Shown here in pieces: positions 1 to 6,233 of a stretch of 7,355 nucleotides of DNA (within the stretch, counting starts at the first letter, position 1; each line of letters begins with the position of its first letter). This stretch comes from Prolixibacteraceae bacterium. GTDB taxonomy: Bacteria; Bacteroidota; Bacteroidia; Bacteroidales; Prolixibacteraceae. The position numbers and the translations under genes are program-made. The notes under the pieces were generated by a model that did not search any database, was not told where the DNA came from, and worked only from the letters and a program-made list of their open reading frames with translations. The stretch covers positions 1 through 7,355 of the forward strand of contig JAFGGF010000152.1 of NCBI GenBank assembly GCA_016930735.1. Direction: 5' to 3'.

Positions 1-708
1 GATTCTCAGGGAGGGATAGGTTATATGCTGGAACGTATGATCAGGAATGTACTTAATAAACACGGAATTACAAGAAATGTAATTACATTGGTAACCCTGG
101 TAGAAATTGACCCGGACGACAAAGCATTTTCTGACCCTACAAAAAGAATTGGTAAAATTTATTCCAAAAAAGAAGCTGATATTTTAACAAAAGAAAAAGG
201 GTGGATTTTTAAAACATCCTCAAAAAATCCGGGTGGCTACAGAAGGGTTGTTCCTTCGCCTGAACCTAAAGATATTATTAATAAAGAAACTATCGCAATC
301 CTTGCAAGGCAGGGAAATATCGTGATTGCCGCAGGTGGTGGCGGCATCCCGGTTTATTATGATGAAAATAAAGACATCAGGACAGTCGATGCAGTAATCG
401 ATAAGGATATGGCATCGAGCCTGTTGGCAGTTAATATCGGGGCTGATGAATTTTATGTTCTGACCGATGTCCCGTTTATTTTTAAGGATTATGGCCAACC
501 GACTCAGAAAAAACTTGAATTCCTGAATTATACAGATACTGTTAAATACCTTGAAAATGGTACTTTTGAGAGCGGAACCATGGAACCTAAAATAAAAGCC
601 TGCCTGAATTTTATCGTAAAAGGTGGCAAAAAAAGTGTGATTACTGAAGCAAAAAAGCTCGCAGATAAAACATTCGGGTCGAAAATTACTATGGAATATG
701 AAGATTAA
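1..708 (+). CDS. arcC: Carbamate kinase, 5'-truncated by the window edge
   Basis: Carbamate kinase of the amino-acid-kinase superfamily reversibly transfers phosphate between carbamoyl phosphate and ADP, giving ATP, carbamate and then ammonia plus CO2; it is cytosolic and is the last step of the arginine deiminase pathway. The reading frame is open from base 1, before the first ATG at 25, and the upstream residues SQGGIGY match the family motif, so the true start lies outside the window. The visible 235 residues are about three quarters of a usual protein of about 310. Motifs, in visible-residue numbering: DPTKRIGKIY (45-54), RRVVPSPEP (81-89), AAGGGGIPV (110-118), AVIDKDMASSLLA (131-143, with the nucleotide-contacting DKD) and a C-terminal FESGTMEPKIKA (189-200). 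The last is usually GSMGPK, so Glu here replaces a common Gly. The ornithine carbamoyltransferase at 2510 is its likely pathway partner. Identity is firm; the catabolic direction is inferred. Confidence 0.95.
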   Translation, partial: DSQGGIGYMLERMIRNVLNKHGITRNVITLVTLVEIDPDDKAFSDPTKRIGKIYSKKEADILTKEKGWIFKTSSKNPGGYRRVVPSPEPKDIINKETIAILARQGNIVIAAGGGGIPVYYDENKDIRTVDAVIDKDMASSLLAVNIGADEFYVLTDVPFIFKDYGQPTQKKLEFLNYTDTVKYLENGTFESGTMEPKIKACLNFIVKGGKKSVITEAKKLADKTFGSKITMEYED

Positions 709-738
709 CTATATTTAGATATTAATCATTAAAAAACA

Positions 739-1491
739 ATGTCTAAGCAAGTTGATAAATTAATTACGGCAGTTGAAGGTGAATGGAAATTCGATAAACA
801 GGTAAGTGAAAGTTTTGATTCACATATACGTAAAAGTGTACCCTGTTACGACAGTTTGCAAAAAATGGTTTGTGACATCAGTGAATGGTTTATTAACGAT
901 AACAGTTTTATTTATGATTTGGGATCAGCAACCGGGGAAACATTATCAAATCTTTACCAAAAACATTCAAATAAAAAAAACATAGAGTTTATAGGTATTG
1001 AGCAAAGTAAATCGATGGTTGAACTTGCAAAAACAAAACATTCTGAAAAAAATATAAAGTTTATAGAATCTGATCTGATAAAAATGAAGTCATTTGATAA
1101 TGCTGATTTTATTGTCTCAGTTTATACACTTCAGTTTCTTTCTGTTAAAAATCGATACAGTGTTATTAAGAAAATATATGAATCATTAAACTATGGAGGT
1201 GCTTTCATTTTTACTGAAAAAGTTAAAGCTAACAGTTCTTTAAGTGAAGATATGTATAATCAGTTACACTGGGATTTTAAAAATCAACAAGGGCTAACTG
1301 ATGAAATGATCCTTCAAAAGGCCAGGAGCCTTCGCGGAGTTTTAACTTCCTTGACAATCAATGAAAATATGCAAATGTTAAAAAAGACAGGATTTACTAT
1401 GATTGAAACATTTTTTAAGTGGAATAACTTTGCAGGGATTTTAGCTGTTAAGTCTCTTGAAAAGCGTAACCGGCTGTTAAAGTTTTTTTAA
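739..1491 (+). CDS. CmoA-like class I SAM-dependent methyltransferase
   Basis: This 250-residue protein has the length and motif order of CmoA, which makes carboxy-S-adenosylmethionine from SAM and prephenate for the tRNA wobble base cmo5U34. The family-specific N-terminus WKFDKQV...SVPCY (16-37) is present. It is followed by the SAM-binding loop IYDLGSATG (58-66), the acidic ribose-binding end of strand 2 in GIEQS (86-90), TLQFL (130-134), GGAFIFTEK (153-161) and DFK (179-181). In E. coli CmoA the QKR motif ends in Arg199, which I recall as binding the extra carboxylate. Here ungapped alignment gives QKARSL (193-198): Ala at that place and Arg one residue later. It may therefore be a CmoA relative using ordinary SAM, so no gene symbol is given. 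No CmoB partner is visible. The ATG follows an A-rich leader 30 bases after the carbamate kinase stop. The gene is AT-rich compared with its flanking enzymes. Confidence 0.82.
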   Translation: MSKQVDKLITAVEGEWKFDKQVSESFDSHIRKSVPCYDSLQKMVCDISEWFINDNSFIYDLGSATGETLSNLYQKHSNKKNIEFIGIEQSKSMVELAKTKHSEKNIKFIESDLIKMKSFDNADFIVSVYTLQFLSVKNRYSVIKKIYESLNYGGAFIFTEKVKANSSLSEDMYNQLHWDFKNQQGLTDEMILQKARSLRGVLTSLTINENMQMLKKTGFTMIETFFKWNNFAGILAVKSLEKRNRLLKFF

Positions 1492-1557
1492 TATTGGATA
1501 TATTGTTACCTGTAATTTAAAGTATTCAATTCCACCTAAATTAAAACTGTAAATAAA

Positions 1558-2496
1558 ATGAAGTTTATATTAAAAGTGATTTCACACATTTTTAAAACGA
1601 TCAGGTCACAATGGTTAATAAACATAATTAAAAGCCTCGGAATTTATTCTTTACTTCAAAAAATCTATTATTTTCCTTCACGAATGCAGAATAAAATTCA
1701 AATCCGGCAGGAATGTATCAGGAGGTTTGGAAAAGAATTTAAAATAACCCGTATTGGTTCTTTAACTGTTCAAAACATTACATTTCCGTTTTATGATCCG
1801 GAAGGTTGTTATATTCCTCAAAATATTAACGGTAGAGAATATGAACCAAAAGTTACTTCACACCTGGAACAATTACTTAAGAATGATCCTGTTTCATTTA
1901 TTGACATTGGAGCCCATTATGGATTTTTCACTTCTTATGTAAACTCTTTAAACAAAAAAATCCCGATATATTCCTTTGAACCCTCAAAAATATTTTACCC
2001 GATTCTTGAAAAAAACAAAAATCTTCTTCAATCTGAATCTATTAAAACTTGCAAAATTGCATTATCTGATAAAGAAGAAGAAATATTTTTTGAGAACAGA
2101 TCTTTCCAAAAGACAAAAAAAAGTTACATGGTCAAAGGCATCCCATTCGATATTTTTAAAACAATGGAAAATATCGTTGCTGATATTGTAAAAATTGATG
2201 TTCATGGTGGCGAAGGGAAGGTTTTATTTGGCATGAAGGATGCTTTAAAAAATGAAATTAAACATTTATACCTTGAAATTCATCCACAGGAAATGATAAT
2301 GGATTATACTATTGAAGAAATTATAGATCTGATACTAGAATCCGGATTTACAATATATGAAATTGATGAATTCAGGATAAATGAAAATTCTGATTTTAAA
2401 CCGCTGGCTGATCCTGATGTTTTTAAACAAAAAAACTGGACTTCCCGCCAGATAGCCGATCGAAGGATGGTTTATTGTACTAAAAAAACATCATAA
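1558..2496 (+). CDS. FkbM family methyltransferase
   Basis: This 312-residue protein belongs to the FkbM methyltransferases, SAM-dependent enzymes that usually O-methylate sugars or secondary metabolites; many lie in polysaccharide clusters. Visible motifs are the SAM-binding loop FIDIGAHYG (114-122), the strand-2 motif YSFEPS (138-143), IALSD (167-171) and the diagnostic KIDVHGGEGKVL (212-223), followed by LYLEIHP (237-243). The usual form of the diagnostic motif is KIDVEGxE, so His replaces a common Glu while the second Glu is kept. The first 100 residues are basic and hydrophobic, with no clear signal peptide, and are probably a family-variable N-terminal extension. The ATG at 1558 follows an A-rich stretch typical of Bacteroidota starts, 66 bases after the preceding methyltransferase. 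Only 13 bases separate it from the carbamoyltransferase, suggesting cotranscription. GC is low in the stretches counted (23-28%). The substrate cannot be told from the sequence, and no glycosyltransferase is nearby. Confidence 0.88.
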   Translation: MKFILKVISHIFKTIRSQWLINIIKSLGIYSLLQKIYYFPSRMQNKIQIRQECIRRFGKEFKITRIGSLTVQNITFPFYDPEGCYIPQNINGREYEPKVTSHLEQLLKNDPVSFIDIGAHYGFFTSYVNSLNKKIPIYSFEPSKIFYPILEKNKNLLQSESIKTCKIALSDKEEEIFFENRSFQKTKKSYMVKGIPFDIFKTMENIVADIVKIDVHGGEGKVLFGMKDALKNEIKHLYLEIHPQEMIMDYTIEEIIDLILESGFTIYEIDEFRINENSDFKPLADPDVFKQKNWTSRQIADRRMVYCTKKTS

Positions 2497-2509
2497 AAAT
2501 ACAGCCGTT

Positions 2510-3508
2510 ATGACTATCAATCTTAAAAACAGGAACTTTTTAAAACTTCTGGATTTTTCTCCCGAAGAAATCAATTATTTACTCGATTTGTCAAAAGAAT
2601 TAAAAAAGGCAAAATATACAGAAACAGAGAAACAGCAATTAAAGGGTAAGAACATTGCCCTGATTTTTGAAAAAAGCTCAACCCGCACACATTGTGCATT
2701 TGAAGTGGCTGCATATGACCAGGGGGCTCATGTAACTTACCTTGGGCCATCCGGTTCACAGATCGGGCATAAGGAATCGATGAAAGATACTGCACGGGTA
2801 TTAGGAAAAATGTATGATGGTATCCAGTACCGTGGATTCGGCCAGGATGTAGTTGAAGTTTTGGGGGAATTTGCCGGAGTGCCGGTTTGGAACGGGCTTA
2901 CCAATGAATTCCATCCGACACAAATATTAGCTGATTTTCTTACCATGACTGAACACATCGACAAACCTTTATCGGAAGTAAAATTCTGTTACCTTGGTGA
3001 TGCAAGGAACAACATGGGAAATTCATTAATGGTTGGTGCTTCCAAACTTGGGATGGATTTCAGGGCTGCTGCCCCACTCCATTGCCAGCCTTCATCTGAA
3101 TTACAAAAAGAATGTACTGAAATTGCAAAACAAACCGGAGCAAAAATACTTGTTACCGACAATGTTGACCTGGCTGTAAAAGATTGCGATTTTCTTTATA
3201 CCGACGTCTGGGTATCGATGGGTGAACCAGCGGAAGTCTGGGAAGAAAGGATAAAACTTTTATTACCATATCAGGTGAATAGTGAGGTATTACAAAAAAC
3301 AGGAAATCCCGATGTAAAATTCCTGCATTGCCTCCCTGCCTTCCACAATAGGGAAACAAAAGTGGGTGAAGAAATTTTTCAGAAATTTGGAATAGATGCC
3401 ATGGAAGTAACCGATGAAGTTTTTGAAAGCAAAGCTTCCATCGTATTCGAACAGGCTGAAAACAGGATGCATACAATTAAAGCTGTAATGGTTGCAACAT
3501 TGGGATGA
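2510..3508 (+). CDS. argF: Ornithine carbamoyltransferase (canonical type)
   Basis: This cytosolic enzyme interconverts ornithine plus carbamoyl phosphate with citrulline plus phosphate. At 332 residues it is almost the same length as E. coli ArgF/ArgI, and by eye matches it along the whole chain. Carbamoyl phosphate-binding FEKSSTRTH is at 53-61, GHKES at 87-91, NEFHPTQ at 132-138, the ornithine-binding DVWVSMG at 232-238, the catalytic-cysteine motif HCLPAFH at 273-279, and the terminal ENRMHTIKAVM at 317-327. The STRTR loop ends in His61 instead of the usual second Arg; the first Arg of the loop is kept. Many Bacteroidetes make arginine with an acetyl- or succinyl-ornithine carbamoyltransferase. 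A canonical enzyme near carbamate kinase may therefore be catabolic (the arcB role), so argF versus arcB is uncertain. It lies 13 bases after the FkbM gene. Its stop codon is inside an 8-bp inverted repeat. Confidence 0.96.
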   Translation: MTINLKNRNFLKLLDFSPEEINYLLDLSKELKKAKYTETEKQQLKGKNIALIFEKSSTRTHCAFEVAAYDQGAHVTYLGPSGSQIGHKESMKDTARVLGKMYDGIQYRGFGQDVVEVLGEFAGVPVWNGLTNEFHPTQILADFLTMTEHIDKPLSEVKFCYLGDARNNMGNSLMVGASKLGMDFRAAAPLHCQPSSELQKECTEIAKQTGAKILVTDNVDLAVKDCDFLYTDVWVSMGEPAEVWEERIKLLLPYQVNSEVLQKTGNPDVKFLHCLPAFHNRETKVGEEIFQKFGIDAMEVTDEVFESKASIVFEQAENRMHTIKAVMVATLG

Positions 3509-3529
3509 CTTATTGAAAAACAAGTCATC
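3504..3529 (+). repeat. 8-bp inverted repeat across the carbamoyltransferase stop codon
   Basis: GATGACTT (3504-3511) and AAGTCATC (3522-3529) are perfect reverse complements around a 10-base loop. The left arm contains the TGA stop of the carbamoyltransferase, and the right arm ends four bases before the ATG of the next gene. There is no T-tract after it, so it does not look like an intrinsic terminator. It could affect mRNA stability or re-initiation of translation between the genes. The repeat is read directly from the bases; its role is inference. Confidence 0.55.
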
Positions 3530-3533
3530 TAAA

Positions 3534-4676
3534 ATGAAAAAGTACCTGATAACTGTTCTGATTCTTTCACCCTTTTTCATTTTGGCCCAAAATAAAAGAG
3601 AGCCTGATTTGGCTTCCGATTCAATAATATCTGAAATAATCAAAGGAAAAGAATTTTTGATCAGCCAGTTCCTGTTTGGATACCCGGAAAAATCAGTAGA
3701 AACCTTGTATCAGTTAAATGATGTTTACGGAGATAAATATATAATCCTCACAACTGATGAGGAAAAAAAATTCTTTTTAGCTACCCGTAATTTTAAAAGA
3801 TTTATTCGGCTATTTAACAATCCTCCAAATAATTATGGAAAATCCGAGATGCAGGATACATGCAATTTTGAAGCCGACCTGAACAGCTACCTGATATCAG
3901 AAGTAAAATCAATCTGGAATGACCTTGACACTTCTATCGTATCCAAAACCGAATCAGACTTTATAAAGTTGTATCTCAGAAGTTTTGAGGATGGAAATCA
4001 GTTAATTCTGAATAATGAAATTGATAAATTCAACCGGTCAAATCCTGAAAGCAGGTATTCTGAAGTATTGTCAGAATTGAAGAAAAAACCCAAAGATTAT
4101 ATGGTAACGCTGAATATGGCATTTGGTAATCAATTGCTTAAAGGCTCAGTTACAAATTATTTTTCAAAGGATAAATTGAGCATATTCCAGGTAGAATTTG
4201 ATGGTTTTTATAAAAGGCTTTATGCTTCATTTTTATTCGGAGGCAATCTGACTTCGTTTGAATCAACCAAAGATTTGCCTGTTAAAAATAAGGACCTTAT
4301 TCATAAAGCAGGCGAAGCAGCAGAGAATTTCAAAGCAGGTATAAAAACCGGATATGTAATACTTCGGAATAGATATTTTGCTATATATCCATATTGTACT
4401 GCCGGAATTAATAATATGTATTCAAAGTCGTCAGAATTTGATTTTTCTGACGAAGAAGAATCATATCTGTTATCAGATTCATTCTATTCAGGAATCGGAA
4501 TGAGTTGTGATATCTATTTAAAACGCTGGCAAAGGAAATATGAAGGCGACCCTGACATTACCCTTTATTTACGCCCAAATGCAGGATATGACCGGCTTTT
4601 ATCAAAAAAAGATGTTTCAAAAGGAGAAATTTTTTATTTTACTTTTGCGATCGGGATTGGATTAAGTAATTTTTAA
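3534..4676 (+). CDS. Secreted protein of unknown function, probable C-terminal beta-strand domain
   Basis: I do not recognise this 380-residue protein. The N-terminus MKKYLITVLILSPFFILAQN is a good Sec signal peptide with likely cleavage near residues 18-19 (ILA|QN). Residues about 25-190 look mainly helical and charged, with one lone cysteine at 110. From about 190 the chain alternates hydrophobic and polar residues with many aromatics and Gly (VTLNMAFG, YASFLFGGNL, YVILRNRYFAIYPYC, DITLYLRPNAGY) and ends in FAIGIGLSNF. The terminal Phe and strand pattern suggest an outer-membrane or periplasmic beta-rich domain. The ATG at 3534 was chosen over an in-frame TTG at 3492, because it directly begins the signal peptide and the upstream codons overlap the carbamoyltransferase. 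The short 25-base gap and lack of a terminator suggest possible read-through from that gene, but no functional link to arginine metabolism is evident. The family is unknown. Confidence 0.8.
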   Translation: MKKYLITVLILSPFFILAQNKREPDLASDSIISEIIKGKEFLISQFLFGYPEKSVETLYQLNDVYGDKYIILTTDEEKKFFLATRNFKRFIRLFNNPPNNYGKSEMQDTCNFEADLNSYLISEVKSIWNDLDTSIVSKTESDFIKLYLRSFEDGNQLILNNEIDKFNRSNPESRYSEVLSELKKKPKDYMVTLNMAFGNQLLKGSVTNYFSKDKLSIFQVEFDGFYKRLYASFLFGGNLTSFESTKDLPVKNKDLIHKAGEAAENFKAGIKTGYVILRNRYFAIYPYCTAGINNMYSKSSEFDFSDEEESYLLSDSFYSGIGMSCDIYLKRWQRKYEGDPDITLYLRPNAGYDRLLSKKDVSKGEIFYFTFAIGIGLSNF

Positions 4677-4706
4677 AAACAAAGGCCACCTCAGCAGGTA
4701 GCCTTT
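4675..4706. terminator. Hairpin terminator between convergent genes
   Basis: AAAGGC (4681-4686) pairs with GCCTTT (4701-4706), and ACCT (4688-4691) pairs with AGGT (4696-4699) around a CAGC loop, leaving a single C/A mismatch. Read on the - strand, the stem is followed by GTTTTT (4680-4675), which fits an intrinsic terminator for the GIN-domain gene. Read on the + strand, the stem comes four bases after the stop of the secreted-protein gene but lacks a clear T-tract, so it may act mainly as a 3'-end stabilising structure there. Confidence 0.65.
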
Positions 4707-4719
4707 CAAAACCAAACTC

Positions 4720-4743
4720 AAGAGTTTATTCCTTAAAACTCTT
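4720..4743. repeat. Perfect 8-bp inverted repeat in the convergent gap
   Basis: AAGAGTTT (4720-4727) and AAACTCTT (4736-4743) form a perfect stem with an 8-base loop. A further AAACTC at 4714-4719 could compete for the GAGTTT arm. The stem directly abuts the next hairpin at 4744, so the two could stack in an RNA. No T-tract makes it a terminator on its own. Confidence 0.5.
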
Positions 4744-4755
4744 CCGCCGAAGCGG
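4744..4755 (-). other. Short hairpin with a UUCG tetraloop on the - strand
   Basis: On the - strand this reads CCGC-TTCG-GCGG, a 4-bp GC stem closed by the very stable C(UUCG)G tetraloop. It lies about 35 bases after the stop of the GIN-domain gene and would be the first of three hairpins in its 3' untranslated region. It probably protects or defines the mRNA 3' end. Confidence 0.5.
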
Positions 4756-4761
4756 TTAACT

Positions 4762-4793
4762 AACTAAACTAAAACTTATGTGAACTAAACTAA
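4762..4793. repeat. Two direct copies of AACTAAACTAA
   Basis: An 11-base word occurs at 4762-4772 and 4783-4793, 21 bases apart start to start. The second copy overlaps the stop codon of the GIN-domain gene. It is AT-rich and short, so chance or slippage is quite possible; no function is proposed. Confidence 0.35.
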
Positions 4794-5497
4794 TCTCTTG
4801 ATACTGTTCCTATCCCTTCAACTGATTTATGCACCCTGGGATCACCGTGGTATTTTATTTTACCTACACCTTCAATATTGGCCCAAAGTTCGTCAGTGGC
4901 AAAAACTCCGCATGTTCCGACACCTTCAATTCTAACGGTTACTTCTTTGGCCTCCAGGTTACCGGCGTCCACATGGGCAGCCCCGGAAACATGTGCATTA
5001 AAACTATTGGCAATACCTTCAAATTCAAGCAGCATTCCTCCTTCGCAAACAACTTTTATATCATGGGCTTTCATGTTCATATCAATTTTACCTCCTCCCT
5101 CAACACTCAGGTACAGGTCGTCAAGATTGACATAACCCCTGGTTTCCAGTTTAACACCTCCTTCAATACTGATTTCTTCCAATTCTGTAAAAGTTATATA
5201 CAAAGTCAGCTTTTCAAAATGGAAATGCCTGTCCTTCATAGTTACACTCAATTCAGAAAAATCAGAATCAATATTATAATAATCAAAAGCATCCTCATCG
5301 GAAGTTTCGATTGTTAATGCAGGCCTTTCCCCTTGTATCAGCAAAACCTTGTATCCACCTTCCAGGTGAATACGGTCAAAATTTTCAATACTATAATCTC
5401 GTGAGTATTTGTAATCCTGTGCTGAAGCGTTGCAGGAAAACTGGGCCAGTAAAAAGCCTATTAAAAATCCGATAGACGCAAATTTCAGAGTTTTCAT
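4790..5497 (-). CDS. Secreted GIN-domain (DUF2807-type) beta-repeat protein
   Basis: This 235-residue protein matches the head GIN domain family (DUF2807, labelled putative auto-transporter adhesin). These are exported proteins common in Bacteroidota with no firmly known role. Residues 1-26 form a signal peptide (MKTLKFASIGFLIGFLLAQF...ASAQ), with likely cleavage after ASA at 24-26. Cys22 is also present, but the preceding QFS is a poor lipobox. The mature part opens with RDYSIENFDRIHLEGGYKVLLIQG (33-56), the typical family entry. It then repeats EGG or EGxG at 112, 133, 152, 191, 209 and 227, with SGA at 171, a spacing of about 19 residues as expected for rungs of a beta-helix-like stack. 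It ends in the typical VGKIKYHGDPRVHKSVEGIGTVSRD region. A promoter match lies just upstream, and hairpins follow the stop. The partner or ligand is unknown. Confidence 0.88.
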   Translation of the reverse strand: MKTLKFASIGFLIGFLLAQFSCNASAQDYKYSRDYSIENFDRIHLEGGYKVLLIQGERPALTIETSDEDAFDYYNIDSDFSELSVTMKDRHFHFEKLTLYITFTELEEISIEGGVKLETRGYVNLDDLYLSVEGGGKIDMNMKAHDIKVVCEGGMLLEFEGIANSFNAHVSGAAHVDAGNLEAKEVTVRIEGVGTCGVFATDELWANIEGVGKIKYHGDPRVHKSVEGIGTVSRD

Positions 5498-5520
5498 GGT
5501 TATAAGATTTAAGACGCTAT

Positions 5521-5550
5521 CAAATTTATATTATACCTGGGTTAATCAAT
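5521..5550 (-). promoter_or_regulatory. Bacteroidota-type promoter for the GIN-domain gene
   Basis: On the - strand TAAATTTG (5528-5521) matches the Bacteroidota -7 consensus TAnnTTTG exactly. ATTG (5550-5547) sits 18 bases upstream as a partial -33 TTTG element. Transcription would begin roughly 15-20 bases before the ATG at 5497, giving a short leader. This is a consensus match by eye only. Confidence 0.55.
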
Positions 5551-5636
5551 TAAATTATTCGATAAAACGGCGGTTTTTTTAGACAAATTGCGATATAGGT
5601 AATTAACAAACAGATATTACAGGGAAAACAGATTTA

Positions 5637-6233
5637 TTAATTCTCCTTTTTGATCTTCTTTAGTAATGAGTTTATATATAACAAACTATAATAAATTACT
5701 CCGTAAAGAATAATTGCTACGAGCAAATCCAAAAAGCTAAAAGGTTTTAACTGAAGCAGGATATTTACTACATAGATAACTGATAGGCCACCCATACCCA
5801 TTATTAAATAAATAAACCTACTTTGATATGTTTTCATCAATAATGCAGCAGAAACTATCCAGACTCCTCCCAAACACAATAATATAAATGCCTCTGCCAT
5901 TTTATTTTCAGACAAGCGTAAAAACCCGAGAATTGTTGGGATTATCCCTGTCAGTAAAATCCCTCTTGTTAAACTTCTAATTAACTTTATTTTAATTTCC
6001 TTTTTTTCAATTTCAGGGAAAATCCGGAATTTTAATGGCTCAACCTTAAAATCTTCTGATAAAAGATCATCTTCAGAATAAATGATTTTTCTGTTAATTG
6101 CTTCATTTATAGCCATTCTTGCAACATTCGGATTGTAGTGTTTCCTTTTTTTCAGTATATTTAAAATCTCCTCGTCACAGTACTCCGCAATATTGCGTTC
6201 TAATTCATCCAGAATCTTTTTATCGAGTTGCAT
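5637..6233 (-). CDS. Hypothetical membrane protein with four predicted helices
   Basis: I do not recognise this 198-residue protein. Residues 1-85 are soluble, charged and probably helical, including DEEILNILKKRKHYNPNVAR (20-39) and AINEAINRKIIYSEDDLL. Short N-terminal modules of this style (acidic helix, Tyr-x-Pro turn, then an Ala-rich helix) occur before membrane segments in other Bacteroidota proteins, a weak recollection only. Four hydrophobic stretches follow at about 88-106, 113-133, 139-161 and 167-189, with basic residues at the first boundary (KIKLIRSLTR) and a basic tail KKIKKEN. There is no signal peptide, so the N-terminal domain is likely cytoplasmic, and the even number of helices places the C-terminus there too. 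The ATG is the first start in the frame. It lies 139 bases upstream of the GIN-domain gene on the same strand, which has its own promoter match. No function can be assigned. Confidence 0.72.
   Translation of the reverse strand: MQLDKKILDELERNIAEYCDEEILNILKKRKHYNPNVARMAINEAINRKIIYSEDDLLSEDFKVEPLKFRIFPEIEKKEIKIKLIRSLTRGILLTGIIPTILGFLRLSENKMAEAFILLCLGGVWIVSAALLMKTYQSRFIYLIMGMGGLSVIYVVNILLQLKPFSFLDLLVAIILYGVIYYSLLYINSLLKKIKKEN

Noticed and set aside
710..717. TATATTTA before the CmoA-like gene as a -7 promoter element
   Set aside because: It lacks the final G of TAnnTTTG and has no -33 element upstream; read-through from carbamate kinase is simpler.
1976..2191. Small + strand frame inside the FkbM gene
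   Set aside because: It is Lys- and Leu-rich from out-of-frame reading of AT-rich DNA, and the FkbM frame holds the diagnostic motifs here.
3492..3533. TTG start upstream of the secreted-protein ATG
   Set aside because: It would add 14 residues ahead of a perfect signal peptide and overlap the OTC end; the ATG at 3534 is much better.
3290..3643. Open frame on the - strand across the OTC end and the next gene
   Set aside because: It covers well-supported coding sequence on the other strand, and its protein has no recognisable pattern.
4829..5317. Long open frame on the + strand opposite the GIN-domain gene
   Set aside because: Its translation shows no domain logic, and it is fully antisense to a convincing signal-peptide-bearing protein with regular repeats; it is a shadow.
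5564..5580. AAAAC-GGCG-GTTTT hairpin with a T-tract after the membrane-protein gene
   Set aside because: The stem has five pairs, four of them A-T, and the T-tract is on the + strand, where no gene ends nearby; too weak to call a terminator.
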